Assembly: GCA_024233575.1 (NCBI GenBank)
Contig: JACKPN010000001.1
Span: 1 to 64,000 of the forward strand
Direction: 5' to 3'
Length of the DNA stretch: 64,000 nucleotides
DNA from: Chlamydiales bacterium
Lineage (GTDB): Bacteria; Chlamydiota; Chlamydiia; Chlamydiales; Criblamydiaceae
This document shows, in pieces, positions 46,030 through 54,550 of this stretch (position 1 is the stretch's first letter; each line of letters opens with the position of its first letter). Under the pieces are notes generated by a model, which was given only the letters and a program-made list of their open reading frames with translations, searched no databases and was not told the DNA's origin. Both the position numbers and the translations under genes were made by a program.

Positions 46030-46401
46030 AGCAGTGAAAGAGCACAAGTAAAGTGTTTACCGGAACGTGTTAGAATTTATCACGGCTATGGAAGACCAAA
46101 ACGTTGTCCTAACGAGATTCATGCGAACAAGGGGTATGATTCTAAAGCTTTACGAGTTTTTCTAAGAAGTAAAGGAATCAGACCTCTTATACCCAAAAGA
46201 ACTTGGAGAACGCGAAAGCAGCCTCGAGGATGAAAGACGCCTACTTCGAATAGTCGTTGGCAAGTTGAACGCTGTTTTGCTTTGATGCAAAGAAAATATC
46301 GCAGATTAGTTGATCGCTAGAAGAGACGAGATCAGTACTGGAATGGATTTTTACAGGTGTCTATCATAATGATCTGGGTGGACAAATTAATTTGCGGATA
46401 G
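46030..46401 (+). pseudogene. 3' fragment of the IS5-family transposase
   Basis: This fragment is identical to the 3' half of the element at 44.7-45.1 kb and carries the same TGA and TAG stops, at 46231 and 46318. An in-frame ATG at 46009 gives a chance 74-residue reading frame, which is not a real gene. Confidence 0.85.
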
Positions 46402-46406
46402 GTTCA
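46030..46406. repeat. 377-bp direct repeat, copy 2
   Basis: This is the partner of 44698-45074. Its last 20 bases overlap the 3' end of the minus-strand gene that starts at 48687. Confidence 0.93.
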
Positions 46407-48687
46407 ACATTTGAGATCTTGGATACCTACCACCCCAACTAAGGGCTGTCAATTGATTATCAATAGAGTCCACGCCCTCATCAAGACCCATTCCGGTAGA
46501 GCTCGAGTCTCTATCGGCAACTCCCAAACCAGACAAATCTTCCGTTGCCGAAGTAAAATAAGGTGAATCTAATCCTACCCCAGGCATAAGAGGGGAACCG
46601 TAAGGCATGTTCCAGAAACGCGTTACCATTGACGGCATCTCAGCTTCCATTCCAAAGCGAGAATCTCCATCATCCTCAATTGGCGCATCTCGTTCCATGT
46701 ACATGTCGATCGCGATATTTTTTCTTGCTTTTTCAACAATTTCGTTCAATTTTCTGGTATATTCTTGTTTTATCCCTTGATTAGATACCTTAGCGATAAA
46801 TTCCTGCTGTATCGAATAGTGATACTGAAGGTATTCTTCTCGATCGAAATGTCTAATTTTTCCACATAGACATCTGAAGATCGAATCCAAGGCTTCGCGC
46901 GCATTCTCGCCTTTTTGAATATAGTCTAAGACCCGATCGCTTGCAATAGATGTCCATAGAACGATCTCTTCCACATATCGATGCGCCCTCCCGTAATCCT
47001 TCGTTGCCGCTTCCTTAAAAAAACTAATTAACAACTTTAGCTGATCTTCATTTATTTTTTTCCCAATCAATTCATCTAGGAAACGATTGCTTTTCTTGTG
47101 CAGAAAAACGGAAGAATGAATCTCTCCACGAGCAAGTATTCTAAGGAAATAATGAAAACCCTCCTTCTCATTCACATCGCCATTTCGGTAAATGCAATCT
47201 GAAAAGGATTCGATGATCGATTCATTTTTGGTTTTAAATAAATTCCTTAAAAAATTAGAAACCTTCCCGGCTCCGCCCATGCAATACGCCGTTGCATCGT
47301 GAGTATGATAAGCCCAAATAGCATTCTTGGTTTCTAAACGACAAAGTTCCAAAATCCTTTCGAAATCTTCAAGTTGGCATGAATCGCACGAAAGCTTCTC
47401 ACTTAGGCTATCCGCGGTTGATTTTTCAATGAAGTGTCTTCGCTCTTCAATTGTATAGGCATTAAATAGCCGAAATCGTACTAAAGGATTCTGAATCTCA
47501 TCTTTTTTCCCACTATCTATACTTTGATAAATCTCCTTAATCATCGCTACAGACATATCTTTATAGGAAAATAACTCTTCAAGATCTGTAGCAGTCAGAC
47601 AGGACAAAATTTTTCCACGCTCTTTTTCGTTAGCATTTTGATATTTTTGATATAAACAGTACGACTTGGAAGCCAGCGTAGCAAGCCATTGGTCATAGGA
47701 AGCAATATTGGAAAACTTGCCGTGCATCCAACATACCATTTCATCCTTGATATCACCAGAAGATAGCTTTGGTACAGATTTGACTAATCTTAGTAGAGAT
47801 AAAAATACATCGCTTCTATAGTACTTTTTTAGTTTGTCTACAAAGCTGCTACTTTCCAAAAGCCCTTTACTCAAGATAGTGTTGATAGCTTTTATAAACC
47901 CGTCCATACCCAAGCTGACAATATTAGGATATTTGCTGTTATCAATATTCTCTAAGGCAAGCATTTCACGAATCTCATTGAGCATGACTAAAAGTTCGAA
48001 CGTACGATGAAAATTAACGCCTCCTATAGGGGTCTCAGAAGGATAAGTTGAGTCGTTAAGCTGCTTCCGAATTTCTTTATTCATCTTCTCCGACTGCAAA
48101 AGCCACGCCAAGCGATCCAATTTCTGTTCTTTCAGCTTCCGGCGTTCTTGATCCGATCCAATGATCTTATCAAACCGTAGATTGTAAAGCGTTTTTATCA
48201 AAGACGATCCTAATGTATCGTCATCTTTTTCATATCTCTCACGAAATGCTGTTCTTAGCTTTTCTTCCTTGTAATCATAGAGCGTCAAAAATTTGAGCAA
48301 CTGAACGTAGTAATCGCCATAATGCATCTCATCTAAACCGTATTCTTTATTAACTCTTCTCGACTTAGCTGTTAATGAATTAATGGTAAAAACAGCTAAT
48401 TTGAGACGACTTTTGGGATCTTCATTTAGGTAATCAAATAACAAGGAATAGTATCTGCAATGTTTTTTAGGGCTCCTTGGTAAAGTATGAAAGACTTCCA
48501 TATCTCTCTGTTCCATTAATCGGAAGACTGCAGCAGCATTTTTTGACGTTAAGTCCTTTTCATCTCCTTCCTCTAACGCCTTAAGTACCTCATTAGGAGT
48601 TTTGTTGCTTTCAACTTCTACGTCATCGTCTTCATCTGGCAAAACAATATGACATACCTTATCACTTTCTATTCGTCCTAAACTCAT
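46387..48687 (-). CDS. Large orphan protein truncated or extended into an IS end
   Basis: This soluble, mostly helical protein of 766 residues is not recognised. ATG 48687 is chosen because GGAGGAG lies 4 bases upstream; the frame stays open 50 codons further. The N-terminus has an acidic stretch (PDEDDDVEVE). The last residues NLSAN and the stop come from the IS right end (46387-46406), so the native C-terminus has probably been lost. A promoter-like TTGACA lies 55 bases upstream. A+T-rich composition and proximity to IS fragments suggest an accessory, possibly effector, gene. Confidence 0.6.
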   Translation of the reverse strand: MSLGRIESDKVCHIVLPDEDDDVEVESNKTPNEVLKALEEGDEKDLTSKNAAAVFRLMEQRDMEVFHTLPRSPKKHCRYYSLLFDYLNEDPKSRLKLAVFTINSLTAKSRRVNKEYGLDEMHYGDYYVQLLKFLTLYDYKEEKLRTAFRERYEKDDDTLGSSLIKTLYNLRFDKIIGSDQERRKLKEQKLDRLAWLLQSEKMNKEIRKQLNDSTYPSETPIGGVNFHRTFELLVMLNEIREMLALENIDNSKYPNIVSLGMDGFIKAINTILSKGLLESSSFVDKLKKYYRSDVFLSLLRLVKSVPKLSSGDIKDEMVCWMHGKFSNIASYDQWLATLASKSYCLYQKYQNANEKERGKILSCLTATDLEELFSYKDMSVAMIKEIYQSIDSGKKDEIQNPLVRFRLFNAYTIEERRHFIEKSTADSLSEKLSCDSCQLEDFERILELCRLETKNAIWAYHTHDATAYCMGGAGKVSNFLRNLFKTKNESIIESFSDCIYRNGDVNEKEGFHYFLRILARGEIHSSVFLHKKSNRFLDELIGKKINEDQLKLLISFFKEAATKDYGRAHRYVEEIVLWTSIASDRVLDYIQKGENAREALDSIFRCLCGKIRHFDREEYLQYHYSIQQEFIAKVSNQGIKQEYTRKLNEIVEKARKNIAIDMYMERDAPIEDDGDSRFGMEAEMPSMVTRFWNMPYGSPLMPGVGLDSPYFTSATEDLSGLGVADRDSSSTGMGLDEGVDSIDNQLTALSWGGRYPRSQMLNLSAN

Positions 48688-48711
48688 AGAGCTCCTCCTT
48701 AATGAGAAATG

Positions 48712-48741
48712 AGAGTAGTTTGGAGTTTTCATTGTTGTCAA
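48712..48741 (-). promoter_or_regulatory. Candidate promoter of the 766-residue orphan gene
   Basis: On the minus strand TTGACA (48736-48741) is a perfect -35, followed after 18 bases by TACTCT (48712-48717) as a weak -10. The start codon lies 24 bases further on, after a strong GGAGGAG. Confidence 0.4.
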
Positions 48742-48934
48742 CGGGTGAAAAAAATTGTTTCGAAAGATAACAAAACAACCTGGAGAGTCGATTTTTTTAT
48801 AACCGAAGAAAGGAAATCTACAAAAAGCAAGCAACATCTTCGTAGAAAAACGAAGACTAACAGTAAATCAAGCAATCAGATGCATCTATAAGCACATCAG
48901 GATTCAATCATTATCGGTAAAGAAGGCCCGCTGC

Positions 48935-49372
48935 TCAAGTCCGCAGCAAGCGCGCGCTCCTCTGCTGCATCACCAAGCGGCTCCCCACATGCGAGCAGCA
49001 CAAGGGAATCTCTACCCCCTCCTCTTGAGTGATCTTGCGATGATTTAAATAGACGCGCCGTAATTTGCCGTCCTTGAAAATCAGCGAAAGCTCCAACCAA
49101 CCATCATGATCAAAATAATAGGAGATCGCCGTCCGGTCGCCGAAACGGTTGATCTCTGTCGAACCGGAGAACAGTTCTTCTGCTTCCTCGCGCGGCATAA
49201 ACTTTGCCAAACGCACAGGACGACAGTCAGTGCTCGTTAAACAAGCCAAAAACTGTTCAAATGTAAGGAAGTTCGATACAGTGATTCCTAGAGCCTTTGC
49301 AACATCCTCCGGCAAAGACACTGGATAGCGGAAACGCGCAAAAAAGCGCGAGAACGGGTCAAGCCAATTCAT
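48935..49372 (-). CDS. Small protein of unknown function
   Basis: This 145-residue soluble protein has an alpha/beta pattern: a helical N-terminus (FSRFFARFRYPVSLPEDVAKALG) followed by strands (RTAISYYFDHDGWLELSLIFKDGKLRRVYLNHR). Codon use resembles the core genes, not the adjacent A+T-rich island, so it may be a conserved chlamydial gene. I do not recognise the family. Confidence 0.55.
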   Translation of the reverse strand: MNWLDPFSRFFARFRYPVSLPEDVAKALGITVSNFLTFEQFLACLTSTDCRPVRLAKFMPREEAEELFSGSTEINRFGDRTAISYYFDHDGWLELSLIFKDGKLRRVYLNHRKITQEEGVEIPLCCSHVGSRLVMQQRSARLLRT

Positions 49373-49665
49373 ATCATTCCTAGTTACGTGTTATCCCAAC
49401 GCTGGGGTCTTAGGCCGCTCCGCGGCCCGTATCAGATGTCAAGGGGATACCGAAGCATCCACTCCCCCATACTAGCAAACCAAATAAATTTGGCAAGCAT
49501 GATTTGAAAAAAAATCCATATCGTAGGCTTTATCTGTCATCCATTTTATGGGATCGGACTCTTTCTCATCAATTGAAAAATTTTATTTTACAAAAAATTC
49601 CACTTGTCTCATCTTGTGAGTTTTGATAAATTGGCACGTTTTCTAAACCACGGACTTGCATCACG

Positions 49666-50256
49666 ATGATAGGGGTATTTCTCGACATCGAAACAACAGG
49701 ATTAGATCCAAAAAAACATTATGCTATTGATGTAGCTTTCAAGGTAGTCGATTTTGAAACTGACACTTTGCTGGACGAATATCAGAGCCTTATTAAGATC
49801 ACACCGGAAGAGTGGGCGACACATGATGCTTTCAGCCTCTCGATCAACGGGTACACCTGGGAAGAGGTCATCAAAGGGAAAGACCGCAAAACAATCGCCA
49901 AGGAAATTATTGAAATTTTCGACAAGCATAATCTGACCCGCGGGCGCGCAGTCTTCATCTGCCAAAATCCTGCATTCGACCGTTCATTTCTTTCGCAAAT
50001 CGTTACCATTTATGAGCAGGAACAGAGGCAATGGCCCTACCACTGGCTAGACTTGGCCTCGATGCACTGGGCACTTCTGGTAGAAAAAGCGCATCATAAT
50101 GGCACCAAGTTTCCTAAAGAGATGACGCTTTCCAAGAACGAGATCGCCGAGCTATTCGGCATACCTCCTGAATCCCATCCGCACAAAGGGATTAATGGCG
50201 TGAATCACTTGATCGAGTGCTACCAAGCAGTCCTTGGTGTAAGCTTTAGTTATTAA
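49666..50256 (+). CDS. DnaQ-like 3'-5' exonuclease-fold protein
   Basis: This 196-residue protein of the DEDDh exonuclease family has ExoI as FLDIETTGLD (Asp7, Glu9) and ExoII around QNPAFDRSFL. In ExoIII the His is present (HKGINGVNHLIECY, His173), but the position that normally holds the last catalytic Asp (HxxxxD) is Gly178. Related proteins proofread DNA or trim RNA; activity here is uncertain. Its 3' end overlaps the convergent methylase gene by 11 bases. Confidence 0.8.
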   Translation: MIGVFLDIETTGLDPKKHYAIDVAFKVVDFETDTLLDEYQSLIKITPEEWATHDAFSLSINGYTWEEVIKGKDRKTIAKEIIEIFDKHNLTRGRAVFICQNPAFDRSFLSQIVTIYEQEQRQWPYHWLDLASMHWALLVEKAHHNGTKFPKEMTLSKNEIAELFGIPPESHPHKGINGVNHLIECYQAVLGVSFSY

Positions 50257-50836
50257 CACTTCGTTGTATGAGCAATAGACTGGGCGACGCTTTCCGATTA
50301 CACCAGCGATGATGACAGCAGCTCCAACATCTAGGATTCAGTGACGATGCAAAGTTGAGAATCCCCTCCTCTTCACGTTTTCCTTCAGGATGCCCAGGAT
50401 AACAAGTGATGCTTATCAACCCGCCCGGCTTAAGCAAAGTCATTGCTTGATTTAGGCTGATCAGCGTGCTGTCCTGTTTAGTCGTTTTTGACTTGTCCCC
50501 TCCGGGTAGATACCCTAGATTATACACGATCAACTGTACGCTCTCGTTATCTATCTCTTTAGAGAACACGCTATGGCACCCATGAATCAGCTTAACGCGA
50601 TGAAACACTTCGCTGCCAAGCTGTTCCTGCAAATGGCTGCGGGTAGCTTCGATCGCCGTCAGCTGGATATCCAACCCGTAAAGCGTCCCTTCTTTAAGTA
50701 GCTTGGCAAGAAATAGCGTATCATAACCGTTGCCGCATGTCGCGTCGATGGCAATGTCATTTTCGCATAACGCTTTTTCCCAATAGGTATGGGCAAGATC
50801 TATATGCGACTGGAATAATAAGAAATCACTTCTCAT
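50246..50836 (-). CDS. Class I SAM-dependent methyltransferase, YtqB/rRNA-methylase-like
   Basis: This 196-residue protein has the SAM-binding motif I AIDATCGNGYDTLFLA, motif II with LYGLDIQ, and LIVYNLGYLPGGDK, the typical NLGYLPGGD signature of the YtqB-like family of putative rRNA/tRNA methylases. The C-terminus (SPSLLLIQR) fits the usual final strand of the family. The substrate is not established from the sequence. Confidence 0.85.
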   Translation of the reverse strand: MRSDFLLFQSHIDLAHTYWEKALCENDIAIDATCGNGYDTLFLAKLLKEGTLYGLDIQLTAIEATRSHLQEQLGSEVFHRVKLIHGCHSVFSKEIDNESVQLIVYNLGYLPGGDKSKTTKQDSTLISLNQAMTLLKPGGLISITCYPGHPEGKREEEGILNFASSLNPRCWSCCHHRWCNRKASPSLLLIQRSVNN

Positions 50837-50889
50837 AAATTCTTAAAATAGAGAAACTATGATTCTATTTAACCACATCCAGCAATATT

Positions 50890-51813
50890 ATGAATACTTC
50901 AATTTCTCCAACAACCAATTGGGAAGATCATAAGAGAAATTTCAATAGAGGCCTCAGTTTAATTCTTGAAGCACAGGAAAAACATACTTTAGCAGATTTG
51001 TTCGATTCCGAAGAAGATATGCAATTTTGGGAAAATCTCGCTAGAGAGATACCTGAAATGGATGCGCAACGAGAAGCACAAATCACAAGATACAAGCTAG
51101 TTGCACATCGCTGGGCGATCGCACGCAATTTGGGAGCAGTATTTTCTCTAGCCATGTTGTTTTTTGATCTTACGGGCGAAGCATTAGAGCTAGGAACCTT
51201 ACAGGTTCAGGGGGGGCAAATCGCTGCCGGTGTCGTTAAAGTTTCCGCAGTCTCCATAGCAGTATTTGCATTGGCAGCTTCCTTTTTTTTCCATTGGAAG
51301 GAATCTCAAACCCTTGGCCAATTGGAAAAATCGATCATCCTTTCTTACGATGATGTCCACGCCTTAAAGAAAGTAATCCACGTGATCGTCAGCCTGGGGA
51401 AGCTAAAAGCAGCTCCTGATCTTCTCCTCGAAACTTGCTGCGAAGATATTAAGCAACAGCCGGAACGCAGCCCCAACATCCCCTTGCCTAAAAAAGAGGA
51501 ATGGCTGCCTATTCTTCTTGATAATCTCGACGATACCAATGAATTTACGCAAACAGCGATAACGGCATCTTCAGATCAAGAAGATAGCGAGTTTAAGATA
51601 GGCGGTCAGCAAAGCCCGGGTCCACAGCAAGGAGCACGGAAACCTTTTAAGACGAAATATGAAGCTTACCGGAAGCTATCTTCAAAATTAGGATTTCAAC
51701 CTGAACGGTTTGCTTTTAAGCGTAACAATATTAACTATGTCGTTACCCCGCCTGCCGATGAAGTGATTATTGGAATTCAAGAAAGAACTGATCCAGAATC
51801 GCGAGAGCTGTAA
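50890..51813 (+). CDS. Two-helix membrane protein, Inc-like candidate
   Basis: This 307-residue protein has two hydrophobic segments close together: AIARNLGAVFSLAMLFFDLTG (about 75-95) and VVKVSAVSIAVFALAASFFF (about 117-136), with a short loop between them, and polar N- and C-terminal regions. There is no signal peptide. This bilobed pattern fits inclusion-membrane proteins, but no homologue is recognised. The 3' end overlaps rsmE by 47 bases. Confidence 0.55.
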   Translation: MNTSISPTTNWEDHKRNFNRGLSLILEAQEKHTLADLFDSEEDMQFWENLAREIPEMDAQREAQITRYKLVAHRWAIARNLGAVFSLAMLFFDLTGEALELGTLQVQGGQIAAGVVKVSAVSIAVFALAASFFFHWKESQTLGQLEKSIILSYDDVHALKKVIHVIVSLGKLKAAPDLLLETCCEDIKQQPERSPNIPLPKKEEWLPILLDNLDDTNEFTQTAITASSDQEDSEFKIGGQQSPGPQQGARKPFKTKYEAYRKLSSKLGFQPERFAFKRNNINYVVTPPADEVIIGIQERTDPESREL

Positions 51814-52492
51814 TAGATGCAGTATCAGTACGCAAAATATTGCGGTGCAGTTTAACGCCAATTGCTGAGATCTTATGGCGTAGTAAGTCATGTTCCTCAT
51901 CAGTGAAGCCACTTTCAGGCCCGACAAAAAAAACGATATTCTCCATAAGAGAAAGTTTCTCTGCGACCTTGATCAACGGCAATGCAGCGGGATCGATATC
52001 CCCGAAAAGCCGTTGCGGTGCAGCAACAGCTTCGAGCAAAGAACCAACACACTGAAGTTCAGGAAGGTACAGCCTCCCGCACTGTTTCATTGCCGCTACC
52101 ATCACACCTTTCGCGCGTTGCAGCTGTTTTTCATTAAGATGCTTTCTTTCACTGCGTTTTCCAGGGAATAGAATTAACTTTCCCATCCCCAGCTCAGTTC
52201 CCTTTTCCAAGATCATATCCAAACGATTTGGACGAGGAATAGCCTGAGCAATAATCACATGACATTGAGAAGGTGGTTGTAGTCGGCTTTCGATCACTGT
52301 CAACTCAGCATCGCGCCGACCGATAGCTTCAACTTGCGCGATAGCCAACACACCCCTGCCATTAACAACCTCCACATGATCGCCTGCTTTCGCACGCATC
52401 ACATGCGCAAGATGATGATGTTCACTGCCGTCAAGGTGCAAACGGTCATTCACTTTCAAGGGGGTATCGCTATAGTATCTTTCTGCTGGCAT
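51767..52492 (-). CDS. rsmE: 16S rRNA (uracil1498-N3)-methyltransferase
   Basis: This 241-residue SPOUT-family methylase modifies U1498 of 16S rRNA. An N-terminal PUA-like part (HLDGSEHHHLAHVMRAKAGD) is followed by the knot domain: QAIPRPNRLDMILEKGTELG, GKRSERK, FFVGPESGFTDEE and LHRNILRTDTASITALAIL. Length is normal. It lies 2 bases after the YbbR-domain gene and is probably cotranscribed with folP, cdaA and cdaR. Confidence 0.93.
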   Translation of the reverse strand: MPAERYYSDTPLKVNDRLHLDGSEHHHLAHVMRAKAGDHVEVVNGRGVLAIAQVEAIGRRDAELTVIESRLQPPSQCHVIIAQAIPRPNRLDMILEKGTELGMGKLILFPGKRSERKHLNEKQLQRAKGVMVAAMKQCGRLYLPELQCVGSLLEAVAAPQRLFGDIDPAALPLIKVAEKLSLMENIVFFVGPESGFTDEEHDLLRHKISAIGVKLHRNILRTDTASITALAILDQFFLEFQ

Positions 52493-52494
52493 GA

Positions 52495-53727
52495 CTATTT
52501 CACTACGATATGTCCATCTTCGAGAACTGTCTCAAGGCTTAGCTTTTGGTTTGGCGTAATGAACAGTGTCGTCCTTAACAGAAACTCACGGAAACGGTTG
52601 CGTAGAAGTTCTTCGCGCTCCTTGGCTAATGGGGTCTGGCCATTGATCTCCGTTGGAAGATGCGTCATCATACGCGCAACATAAGCATCTTCCAACTCAT
52701 TGGGATCAACCACTTCAGGACTCCACTCCAACACCTCACGCACGCTCTTTGGCGCAGCGACCAAGGCGATTTCGATATTATCGCGCACAACATCAACAAA
52801 TAGGCGGCTGACATCGCGAAGGTATAGAGGGAAAGTAAAGAGAGTAATACCATTCCTTTTGACAATCTTTTCACTGACCGACAAGGAATAGGTATTGGGA
52901 TTGATCTTGTCGCTATATTGCAATGGGTAGAAGACTCTGATAGGCACCTCGCGATCGATGGGTATAAAATCACGCTTGAGGAAGTCTATATGCAGATTGT
53001 CCGCTTCCGGGTCGTTGATCTCTTCAAAGGCATTATTACGGTAGGCTACTTTTACTTTCTTCCATTTGTTCGGAACAGGAAAGCTGATCTCATCTTTATA
53101 GATCCCGGGCTGTTCAGCGCGGATCGCTTCGAGTTCTGCCAATGTCACCTTGCTCAAATCAAGCCAAAGCTTTAACCCTTTTGTCTTCAAGGCCTGAATC
53201 TCTTCGGCAGGACCGCTCATCGTCTGCGTTAGATGACGAGGCCACACATCGAGATATTCGTATCCTTTCGGCGGATCACCCAGAGGCTTCATTACGGTGA
53301 TCGGTATCTTCGCCGTTACAACCTGACTAAGCTTGATCACAAATTCGGTATGGGAGATCGACGCAATGTGATGTCCCAAATCAATGGCGGGGTTTAAGCT
53401 AACCAGGTTTTTCTTGCCGATGTTGACAATCCAATCGTCATTGTCGATCATCGACGCATCGATCACAACTTCGATATCTCCCGGTTCAAGCTCCTGAATG
53501 ATATCTCGGCTGCCGGTTAATGTGAGCGCTACCCTTCGTTTCAAGATGCCGTTGGGGAGCAGGCCTATCACCGTCTTTTCTGGTGGAAGATTGACAATAC
53601 GAATCGGCACATTGGGAATTGTCTTGGTCTCGATAATTGAATGATTGACAAACAGCCACATGACTATCGCAGTGACGAAAGCAAGCACCTTGCGCTGCCA
53701 GTTGTTGAATATTAACGCTTTCATCAT
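52495..53727 (-). CDS. cdaR: YbbR-domain protein, probable CdaA regulator
   Basis: This protein of about 410 residues has one N-terminal membrane helix (VLAFVTAIVMWLFVNHS) and several YbbR repeats in the exported part (VPIRIVNLP, KIPITVMKPLGDPPKGYEY). In other bacteria the YbbR protein CdaR binds and regulates the diadenylate cyclase CdaA. ATG 53727 is chosen because it overlaps the cdaA stop as ATGA and has AAGGAG 9 bases upstream; a GTG at 53736 also opens the frame. Confidence 0.85.
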   Translation of the reverse strand: MMKALIFNNWQRKVLAFVTAIVMWLFVNHSIIETKTIPNVPIRIVNLPPEKTVIGLLPNGILKRRVALTLTGSRDIIQELEPGDIEVVIDASMIDNDDWIVNIGKKNLVSLNPAIDLGHHIASISHTEFVIKLSQVVTAKIPITVMKPLGDPPKGYEYLDVWPRHLTQTMSGPAEEIQALKTKGLKLWLDLSKVTLAELEAIRAEQPGIYKDEISFPVPNKWKKVKVAYRNNAFEEINDPEADNLHIDFLKRDFIPIDREVPIRVFYPLQYSDKINPNTYSLSVSEKIVKRNGITLFTFPLYLRDVSRLFVDVVRDNIEIALVAAPKSVREVLEWSPEVVDPNELEDAYVARMMTHLPTEINGQTPLAKEREELLRNRFREFLLRTTLFITPNQKLSLETVLEDGHIVVK

Positions 53728-54530
53728 TGTTTCCACTCCTTAAACCAACCGATCGCATCCATACCGGACTCGATCGTCGTCTTCGGTGGGGTGAAGATAC
53801 TGCGAATGATACCTTTAAATCTATCGACCTTGACTCCGCGGGTCATAATGCCATCGCGAGCTATCGACACTTTTCCCGTTTCTTCGGAAACGACGATGAT
53901 CAGTGCATCAGTGAGCTGGCTGATTCCCAAGCCTGCACGGTGGCGTGTACCCATCGACTTAGAAATCTGCGAGGTGTCATCGGCAAGCGGAAGAATGGTC
54001 GCTGCCGAGAGGATCTCGGTGCCACGGATGATGACGGCGCCGTCATGCAACGGCGTCGTAGAAATAAAAATGGTCTCAAGCAGCTCTGGAGAAAACTCGG
54101 CGTTGATCCTAACCGCTTTGTTGGCATACTCTTCCAAAGAATCCTGGTTTTCCAAGACAACTAAAGCGCCAAGCCTCCGCTCCGACAACCGGTACACAGA
54201 CTGAGCAATGCCATCGAGGAAATGGTCGAATTCGGTGATCTCCTGATACTTTTTTCCCTTAACGCTCAGACGAGAGAGCGCAAGGCGCAACTCCGGCTGG
54301 AAGAGAATAAGCACAGCGATCACAGCGACATTGACGAAATAGAGCATCAACTTCTGAATGACAGGCAGTTGAAGCCAGTTGGCAGTGGCGTAAAAAGCAA
54401 GAAACGCCATCAGCCCGAAGACAAGGTCCATGGCACGCGTATTCCAAAAAAAAGACAGGAGATAATAGATCAAAATCGTCATGATGACAATCTCAATCGC
54501 CGGCACTAAAAAGTGAAATGCCTCTATCAT
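53724..54530 (-). CDS. cdaA: Diadenylate cyclase (c-di-AMP synthase)
   Basis: This 268-residue membrane cyclase makes c-di-AMP from two ATP. Three hydrophobic helices (about 10-27, 35-55, 60-77) precede the DAC (DisA_N) domain, whose signatures DGA (163-165, in LHDGAVIIRG) and RHRAG (196-200) are intact. It belongs with the YbbR partner immediately downstream. In Chlamydia the corresponding enzyme (DacA) makes c-di-AMP sensed by host STING. The gene starts 20 bases after folP. Confidence 0.93.
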   Translation of the reverse strand: MIEAFHFLVPAIEIVIMTILIYYLLSFFWNTRAMDLVFGLMAFLAFYATANWLQLPVIQKLMLYFVNVAVIAVLILFQPELRLALSRLSVKGKKYQEITEFDHFLDGIAQSVYRLSERRLGALVVLENQDSLEEYANKAVRINAEFSPELLETIFISTTPLHDGAVIIRGTEILSAATILPLADDTSQISKSMGTRHRAGLGISQLTDALIIVVSEETGKVSIARDGIMTRGVKVDRFKGIIRSIFTPPKTTIESGMDAIGWFKEWKQ

Positions 54531-54550
54531 CCCTCTATCCCGCTGTCAAA

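Noticed and set aside
46009..46233. 74-codon open frame over the second IS fragment
   Set aside because: It is a chance ATG fused to a transposase fragment; the rest of the gene is missing.
48709..48891. 60-codon basic open frame upstream of the 766-residue orphan gene
   Set aside because: It covers the likely promoter region of the opposite-strand gene and shows Lys/Thr-rich random composition without a ribosome binding site.
49413..49427. GGCCGC/GCGGCC stem-loop in the 49.4-kb intergenic region
   Set aside because: The stem is only 6 bp with a 3-base loop and no T tract. A terminator or tRNA-like element could not be supported.
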